DNA from: Linyphia triangularis
Lineage: Eukaryota > Arthropoda > Arachnida > Araneae > Linyphiidae
Direction of reading: 5' to 3'
NCBI GenBank assembly: GCA_963978545.1
Contig: OZ021727.1
Span: 52,960,487-53,024,486, forward strand
DNA length: 64,000 bases
The number at the start of each line of letters is the position of its first letter. Positions within the stretch are counted from its first letter, which is position 1. A program made the translations under genes and the position numbers. Positions 57,780 to 64,000 of the stretch are shown in pieces. The notes under the pieces are model-generated. The model had not been told where the DNA came from and did not search any database. It saw only the letters and a list, made by a program, of their open reading frames with translations.

Positions 57780-58060
57780 TCAATGTTTAAGGAACTCTAC
57801 TCAGGATATCGAAATTTCGAGGGAGACTTCCCTTACTATGGACTAACTCATAATTGAATGATTGTAATGTGAGGGCCCATCTCAACAGTCGCTGCATTTT
57901 TCTCTAGTCAGACCAGCGGATTATGATCTGTTTGAATGATGCAGCTGCACATCAAGATAACATTTTAATTTCTGAATCGCATAAACAATGGCAGCACATT
58001 CCCTCTCCGTGGTACTATATTTTTGTTCTGCTGGTGGAAATTTCCGACTCAAGTACATAA
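57780..58060 (-). pseudogene. pol: gypsy 2 pol, RNase H fragment
   Basis: Minus-strand translation gives YLSRKFPPAEQKYS then TTERECAAIVYAIQKLKCYL, the RNase H segment holding the catalytic Glu, and after a stop and frameshift MQRLLRWALTLQSFNYEL and NFDILSRVP, the end of the domain. The central Asp segment is disrupted. RT upstream and integrase downstream are both missing. The right edge is cut by the Tc1-type end at 58063. Confidence 0.85.
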
Positions 58061-58062
58061 TA

Positions 58063-58578
58063 CAGTGCTGGAAAAAACGTTAAGACCAACTGAAATACTT
58101 CATTTTTCGTACAAATGCATTTATAAATTGTATGCGAATTAAAACTCAATAAAAAAGTGACAGTTCTAATTATATTGTACAAAAACATTACACCAAAATT
58201 TAAATTATTTTACATTTAAATGTTATTTTTTTCTTTCTTTTATACATACAGAGAGCTGGAAAAAATATTAAGGCAACACACAAAATTGTGAATAACACTG
58301 CTAATAATCCCAAAACTTTAAATTCTTTTTAATTAATTTAATCATTCTCATTGTCATAGAACACGAAAGTCTTTTCAAAATGTCTTTTGAAAAGCTTTTC
58401 TGCCTGTTTTCAATAGCCATTTTCAGTTCATATTTGGTGTCGTAAGTTTTACATTTTCCATAAATATCACCCTTCAAAATGCAATATAAAGTTTATGTTG
58501 GGTTCAGTTCAAGTCTCCTTGATGGCCAATCAAGCATTTGGACATGATTAGTTTCGAGCCAGGATTTTTGTGAAGCTT
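58063..58578 (-). mobile_element. Tc1-type transposon remnant
   Basis: It begins with CAGTGCTGGAAAAAACGTTA at 58063 directly after a TA (58061-58062), a Tc1-like terminus. A second, similar string, CAGAGAGCTGGAAAAAATAT, lies 186 bp further in at 58249, in the same orientation, which is the two-direct-repeat terminal layout seen in Sleeping Beauty-like elements. On the minus strand at about 58575-58507 the translation SWLETNHVQMLDWPSRRLEL NPT matches the transposase segment W-x-x-x-x-x-V-x-x-L-x-W-P-(S/A)-x-S-P-D-L-N-P, with changes at the S-P-D positions. The rest of the transposase is gone: the sequence switches to hAT by 58584. Confidence 0.8.
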
Positions 58579-58583
58579 GAATT

Positions 58584-59644
58584 TGGTTATCACGTTGGAA
58601 ATATTTGCAACGTGTTTATGAATTAACCCATTGACGGTCATGCACGTATATATACGTCTTAGGATCCCCAGTTTTTCCAGCAATACACAACATTTTTAAG
58701 TTTATAAATAAAATTCAAAATAAGATATATTTTAGATATTTTTATTAGGATGATAGTCTATAACCTATCTAAAACAAAATAAATAAAAAATAATTAAAAA
58801 AAAATATGTATTGGAATTAGAAATATAACTTAAAATTTATTGCAGGGAAAACAACTGGGGAATTTCGCCCATTTCCATGACCGTCAGTGGGTTAAGAGAA
58901 GAAATCACCATTTTCCTAGAAGAAGAAAACAGACCGGAAGCCGAGAATTTTCGCAATGGTTTATTTGTGATGAAATTGAGCTACTTGGTCGACATATTCG
59001 AGAAATTAAATAACTTGAATCTTCAACTCCAAGGAGCAAATACACATATGTCGGATGCGAGTGAAAAAGTTAATGCTTTTTGTAGAAAATTGGAATTGTG
59101 GAGCAGAAATTTAAAGCAAAAAAACCTTACAATAGCAAATGTGGATGATTGTACTAAAACTTAGAAGGCTGAAGAAGAACACGTAAAAATAGTTTTTTTA
59201 ACCATTGAAAGTCATTTAGCCATGCTGGCAAAGAATTTTAATAAGTATTTTCTTGCTGACGATTAACTGATAGCAAGTTTAGTAGTGGGTTAGGGATCCA
59301 TTTCATAAGACTCCTTAAGGACTCTCAATTGATGAGGAAGACACATTCATTGACTTCATGAAAAGTGGTGAAACAAAAAGACAATTTAGTAATAAATCAC
59401 TATTTGAATTTTGGGCAGGAGTAGAGGATGATTTTTCTGTACTAAAAACAGGGGCATTTCGCATTCTATTACTATTTTCAACATCCTACCTTTGTGAAAC
59501 TGGATTTCCTGCCGTGGCTTCTTTGAAAACAAATTATACATCTCGGCTAAATATAGAAACATAATTGAGAGTGGCTATTTATAATATTAATCCTTCCTTT
59601 GAAAAACTTTGCTCTGCAAGACAGGCCCAAGGAAGTCACTTATA
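58584..59644 (+). pseudogene. hAT (Buster-like) transposase, C-terminal half
   Basis: The frame reads WLSRWKYLQRVYEL up to the TTAA at 58623 and resumes in frame with LREEITIFL at 58892, after the MITE. It continues with LSYLVDIFEKLNNLNLQLQG, a segment well conserved in Buster/ZBED5-type transposases. TAG at 59162 and TAA near 59264 interrupt it. Another frame then gives FWAGVEDDF (about 59409) and LLLFSTSYLCETGF with SLKTNYTSRLNIE, the hAT C-terminal dimerisation region, and after a further TAA the end CSARQAQGSHL at about 59640. The N-terminal zinc finger and first catalytic Asp are missing. It would have cut and rejoined DNA at the element ends; it is non-functional here. Confidence 0.85.
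58627..58891. mobile_element. piggyBac-like MITE inside the hAT transposase
   Basis: 265 bp with inverted ends CCCATTGACGGTCATG and CATGACCGTCAGTGGG (16 bp, one mismatch), flanked by TTAA at 58623-58626 and 58892-58895. Subterminal strings CCCCAGTTTTTCC and GGGAAAACAACTGGGG are also roughly inverted, and a CGTATATATACG palindrome lies near 58646. It interrupts a Glu-Leu pair of the hAT frame, and discounting the element and one TTAA leaves the frame continuous, so the insertion point is certain. Confidence 0.9.
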
Positions 59645-59865
59645 ATTATTAAATTTGTTTTTAATTTAGTATGTTTTGATTAAGTAAGTTTTGATTTAGT
59701 AAGTTGTTTTACTTTATTTGTTAAATATGTCTGAATGTATTTTGTTTTCTATGTGTATGTGTGCTTTCCTTTCAGTCAGTTAATCAATTTTTTAAATAAT
59801 ATTTTCTCTTGGATATTCTCGCGCCTCCCCACTAGTGTGCTAGTCCCACAGGTTGAGAATCACTG

Positions 59866-61174
59866 CTCTAATGGGATTTTAGTCCATACCGTTTCTGTAG
59901 TTAGCATTGAGGGTTTTACATACTTCCTGCTGATCAGATCGATTAATGCTCCGGAAACACGAAGTATTGGCATTTCTATGTCATTTATTTTTTCTTCACT
60001 GCTATATGGTTCTAGAACATCTTTAAAAATTTCTTTCGGAACAAAGGTACCAGCTACTGTTTCAACACTTTTCTTGAGTTTATCACAGTAAGGTCTAAAA
60101 TGCAATGTAGATTTGCATTCGTAGCATCTTCGTAGTTTTTCACATTGAGCCTTCAAATGAGAAAATGACCCACACTCGTGACAACGAGGCTGCTTCCTCC
60201 TCTCAAATTGTTTCTATCTTTCTCCTTCATCGAATTTATCTTCCTATAATGGAGCATTTCTCTTGAAATTAAATTTCTCTTTAGGGTGTTGCCTTTCATG
60301 AGGTTTGAAATTATTTTTAGGTAGCTTTTCTTTTACTTTAAAACTGTCTCTAATGCTTTCATAGTCATCCAATTTCTCAGCAAAATCCTCTGGATCTGTC
60401 TAAAAAGTGTTCTTTGACTTCTGGACGCCCACGAAATGTTATTTGTTCAGCATTAATCTGATCTTTCAATTGCTCAAAAGTTTCAACTTTCATATCTTCA
60501 ATCCATTCGGTAAAATAACTCCGCAGCTTGTGGTAATAGTTTCTCCAATTTTTATCTGGCGTTTTCTGGTGTCTGTAGAGACACTGCTTCAATTTTTCGC
60601 TGTTCATTTTATACCTTTTCAGAAGAAGAGTTTTCACATGTTCATATTCATTTGCATTTCCAGGGGATTCTCTAGCCAACATGTTTGAAACTTCTTCAGG
60701 AAACACACCCAACAGATAAGCAGTCCAATATCTTTTTGGAACCTAGGCCATTTCTGCCTTTCTTTCAAAATTAATTAAATATAAACCCATGTCATCCCTC
60801 TTTTCTTCAAATTTAGGCATTATATGCGTTAATTAAATCCTGGGAACTCCGTTTTCAGATACATGGTTTGTTTTAGGTGGGGACTCAGTTTGGGAAACTT
60901 CTAGCTTTTTTAACTCATGTTGTCTCCTTTCCCTCACCAAATTATCTTCCTTTTCTCTTTCTTCCCTCTCTCTTTCCTTTTCTTTTTCTTCCTTTCTCAG
61001 TATTTTTTCAGTCACTCGATCAACTATCAACCTAACCTCCTCCTCTTTATAATATTGACTTCCTAAAATTATTCACTTAATCTCAGGTATTTTAGTTTTA
61101 GCATCCACATCTTCTCCTAATTCCTCACTTATTTGAAGCAAATCTTGCTTCGTTCCTTTCCCTAAATAACTCAT
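59866..61174 (-). pseudogene. gag: gypsy 2 gag with start of pol
   Basis: Starts at ATG 61174 (MSYLGKGTKQDLLQ), mirroring gag of element 1. A stop at 61073-61075 follows, then a Glu/Arg-rich coiled coil (about 61010-60930), stops at about 60838 and 60747, and the capsid region from about 60815 with MPKFEEKRDDMGLYL, RYWTAYLLGVFPEEV and NEYEHVKTLLLKRYK. A frameshift near 60395 is followed by two canonical CCHC knuckles near 60195-60115: CHECGSFSHLKAQC and CYECKSTLHFRPYC. The pol-linker stretch after this ends abruptly at the hAT insertion (59865/59866). Two CCHC knuckles contrast with the CxxC...CxxC type in element 1. Confidence 0.9.
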
Positions 61175-61962
61175 TTTTCCCAAGAGAAATCAATCAAAAT
61201 GCCAATCGTTATTTCTTTTTTCCAAAAGAAAACCAACGCCACCCAAAATAAAAATTCTCAACTTCAAATTTAATTCCAAACTACAAAACTTTAAATTTCA
61301 ATCGATATTCTTGAATTTACTCAAATACAATATTCCAATAATATGAACAAAATTTTGTTCAGGTGACTACAGAAATATGCATATAACTTCTCAAGATTCT
61401 ACCATAGCAAGTGTAACTTTTCAAACTAACGTTTCAAATTTTATTTTGTATTCGATCAAGTTACAAAAAAATTTCTCTCATATTCTATAAAGTGAAATAA
61501 ATCAAAGACTAATAAACCCAACTTAACGCGAACAAAAGTTTTATCAATACACAAAAAGAAAATACAAACAAACTCAAAATATCGTCAAGCTAAAGTTTCA
61601 TTAATACAACTTCTCCAATAATATTCCTAAATTAATTTAACAACGTATTTAAAAAACCAGCATAGTATTCAATAACATTATAGTGACTTCCAACAAACTT
61701 AATCTTAGAATTCTATATGTTGATGAATGAGTCACAGTAAAACTTCAAACAAAATATTTATATTTCCAAAGCGGAAATTTATTTTTAATAATTCCTTATA
61801 ATCTAAAATAATTAAGCACTGGACCAATGGTAAGGATACACAATCCAAGATAACTTTTCTTCCGTTGAGTCAAAATGGCTGTCAGTCTTGTTAAATTCAA
61901 ATATTCTTCGGCACTGAATTTCTTCACAAGTTCAGATCCCAACGCTTGCCACCAGTTAAGAC
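61175..61962 (-). other. gypsy 2 untranslated leader
   Basis: AT-rich sequence between 5' LTR and gag, without ORF. Just inside the LTR the minus strand reads CTGGTGGCAAGCGTTGGGAT, where a primer-binding site is expected; I could not match it confidently to a tRNA. Confidence 0.5.
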
Positions 61963-62162
61963 TGTGACGATATCTCAAAATAACGACGACGAAATACAAA
62001 GATAGCGCTTTTATTAATTTTTTTTAAAGAAGTTGTTAAATTGAATATTACTGATAATTATCACATATTTTTTTCTTGCAAACTACAATCTAGTTTTTTT
62101 CTGGTTGACCGTTGTCAGGATAACAGTTCGGCTGTTGCCATTCGCTTAGATAAATCTTTACA
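61963..62162 (-). repeat. 5' LTR of gypsy element 2
   Basis: About 200 bp, starting TGTAAAGATTTATC on the minus strand and ending near GATATCGTCACA. It pairs with 57339-57533. The frame at 61796-61999 overlapping it is a shadow. Confidence 0.8.
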
Positions 62163-64000
62163 ATGTGATATGATATTACACCTTGATATTACTGATGAAT
62201 CAGCAAGTAAAGTATGATTAGATTATCAATTTCGTAAAAGAGATTTTTTTACAGCTAAGATTAATTCGTGCTTTCAATATAGCCTCATCTTGATTGGAAT
62301 TAATTAAAACAAGAAAAGCTCACCCAAAACTCTTGAACAATTCTGTTGCACCACTTAATCCATCTTCATTCCATATCACTTAATTGCAACGTTGCACTTA
62401 ATCTATGATTTTTAAAAAATCTTAAAACAGTTTTGATGACTCCCATAATAATTGCAGGATTTTTTAACGATATAACCAAATAGTTCTTGATTCCTTCTTT
62501 GATAATCAAGCATTTCGCCGATAGCCTTTCTCAGATTTAATTTGAGCATTTGCAAAATTTTAAATAATCACGCATTAACTGTGACAGGACCAAAATCTGG
62601 CATGTTGTACAAAAACAGACCCTCAGAGAAAATCACCCGTTGCTTTGAGTCTAAGCTACCTTTTGATGAAAACAATAACTATACTAAGACCATAGTCATT
62701 TATGAGAAAATTAGACTGCTTAGGTCAATCTCTTTTCTCTTTAGGCTATAATGCCTGCTTTTTGGAATCTTAAGTTCCCGTTTCTGGTTCACATTTTATA
62801 GCTCGAGACAACCCTTTTAATCTAAAGGTTTTACCATCCAAAGCTCAATTTGGCATGTCATGTATTTCAATGCACTGCCCTAAATATGTAACTTTTTTTA
62901 CCCAGTATGGTCAAATTTAGTCCAATTTTCGGGTGACCTTATTGGATCCAAATTATTATGTTACAGAGATCTCTTATTTGAAACCTGACCACTTGTTATA
63001 CTCAAAACCACACCTGTTTAGTAATAAAAACTTTTCTACCTGACACATGTAATATTTTGTCACGAGTACAAGTAATGGCGTGGAAATAAGTTACTTCCCC
63101 CATTCAACGAGAAAATGTATAGCTGTTGTGAAGTTTAACCCAACTCAAATTCTTTGTGACAGGCAAAATTTATACTGAAATAAAACCCAAGTATGTAATT
63201 CTTAAAATCACGAATTGAAACCTTTCCAAATTTACTTCCTAACAGAACACAGTCAGAAGCTTAAGTAAATTGTCTATTGTATTCTCTCTTTCAAATATCT
63301 CAGATTTTCCTGTTTATGGTTGCGGAGTGGAGATAGTTTTTTTAAAACTCAATTGGTAATTTTTAAGAGTAGTAGTAGAATAACATTTAGGATGCAAACA
63401 CTGTGCTGACTCTTATCTTGACCTGTCGCTATAAGAACAACACTTCAGATCTACTTTTTGTTTTCGTATTGTAGTGAATATCGCTTTTCCGCAATACCTT
63501 CGGGAACATTTATGAAAAATAGACTACCTAATGAGGCAATACATCATTAACAAATAATGTCTTTATTGGATCAGAAGAATATCTATGACTCTAGCTATAC
63601 CTCATTTTGAAGAAAGAATACTATCTTAAAGATATAAATGGGTGTTGCCGTTGATTTATTAATACCAAATGAGGTGTTTTTACTTCAGTGCTACAATAGA
63701 ATCAATAACTGGAGACTACCAAAATTTTCAAAACTTGATCTATAAATTATTTTTGAAAAAGTGAACTATAAGGGCTGATGCTTGTAATGCTCAACTTTTC
63801 TGGAGTTGGAAGTTTGTAAAAGAAAACTCCCAATTTCATACACATAATATACAAGCTATTCGAATGTGCTTATGATTTATTATATATTTCATGACCACTG
63901 TACCGCGTGGCTTTGGCTATCTTGGAAAACTCCTCAATGACATTTATTGCCTCTGAGACACTATGTCGACTTTAACTCGAGCTGTCAGGACTGGAGCTAT
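62163..64000. other. non-coding, nothing recognised
   Basis: Moderately AT-rich unique-looking sequence. The 69-codon frame at 62542-62751 has no domain. No repeat partner within the window was noticed. Confidence 0.4.

Larger units (their letters stand above)
58584..59865 (+). mobile_element. Buster-type hAT transposon, 5' truncated
   Basis: The right end CAGGTTGAGAATCACTG (59849-59865) is the inverted form of the hAT terminus CAGTGATTCTCAACCTG. It is followed by CTCTAATG (59866-59873), the expected 8-bp target, and then by gypsy 2 gag-pol sequence, showing insertion into that element. The left end and most of the transposase are absent, replaced by the Tc1 remnant. A piggyBac-like MITE sits inside at 58627-58891. 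Confidence 0.8.
57339..62162 (-). mobile_element. second Ty3/gypsy element, minus strand, riddled with insertions
   Basis: LTRs lie at 57339-57533 (3') and 61963-62162 (5'), sharing TGTAAAGATTTATCTAAGCG-like starts on the minus strand. A purine tract (CTTGGAGGGAAGGAGTC on the minus strand) adjoins the 3' LTR. From right to left come leader, gag (61174 to 59866), foreign insertions, then an RNase H fragment (58060-57780). Protease, RT and integrase are absent, so the internal region has suffered large deletion. The gag start is of the same type as that of the element at 38.5 kb, but LTRs and knuckles differ, so this is a separate family. No target duplication could be fixed. Confidence 0.85.

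Overview
The window looks like AT-rich nuclear DNA from an invertebrate, most likely an arthropod and plausibly an arachnid. The evidence is low GC, long (AT)n and A/T tracts, tRNA-derived SINEs, and Ty3/gypsy, hAT, Tc1, piggyBac and CR1-like relics. The gypsy integrase style (NPVERKN around the catalytic Glu) reminds me of elements common in spider genomes; that is recall, not a search. I found no intact host gene, no canonical tRNA or rRNA gene and no CRISPR array. Nearly all supportable content is transposable elements in various stages of decay, set in non-coding DNA that could be intergenic or one very large intron.

Layout. 1-345: probable minus-strand LTR end. 3526-4242: near-perfect 0.7 kb palindrome bounded by TTAA. 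5525-5703 and 32601-32781: two copies of one tRNA-derived SINE, each with an exact 12-bp target duplication. 9.4-10.4 kb and 33.4-33.8 kb: copies of an unclassified dispersed repeat, with a shorter inverted match near 52.7 kb. 12986-13318: nine-copy 37-bp tandem array. 18.3-19.6 kb: three related repeat units, one inverted. 21629-21821: TTAA-flanked MITE. 23.4 and 26.2 kb: about 200-bp (AT)n tracts. 29.5-31.1 kb: CR1-like LINE tail interrupted by a hAT element. 34341-34748: hAT MITE with an exact 8-bp duplication. 38461-44450: nearly full-length Ty3/gypsy element with a solo LTR lodged in its gag zinc knuckle. 46296-49304: TTAA-flanked DNA transposon of uncertain superfamily, holding a 185-bp hairpin and a decayed ORF. 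49771-51548: piggyBac relic. 51926-52345: fold-back repeat. 54764-54972: TA-flanked MITE. 57339-62162: second gypsy element (minus strand) that has collected a Buster-type hAT, a Tc1-type remnant and a piggyBac-like MITE.

There is no cooperating gene set. The coding pieces are each element's own gag, pol or transposase, and each carries stops, frameshifts, deletions or insertions. The clearest theme is repeated insertion at TTAA: four elements have intact TTAA flanks and a fifth has degraded ones. I did not find a convincing new biological system. The best candidates for something undescribed are the 3.0 kb TTAA element at 46.3-49.3 kb, the palindrome at 3.5-4.2 kb and the three-copy dispersed repeat.
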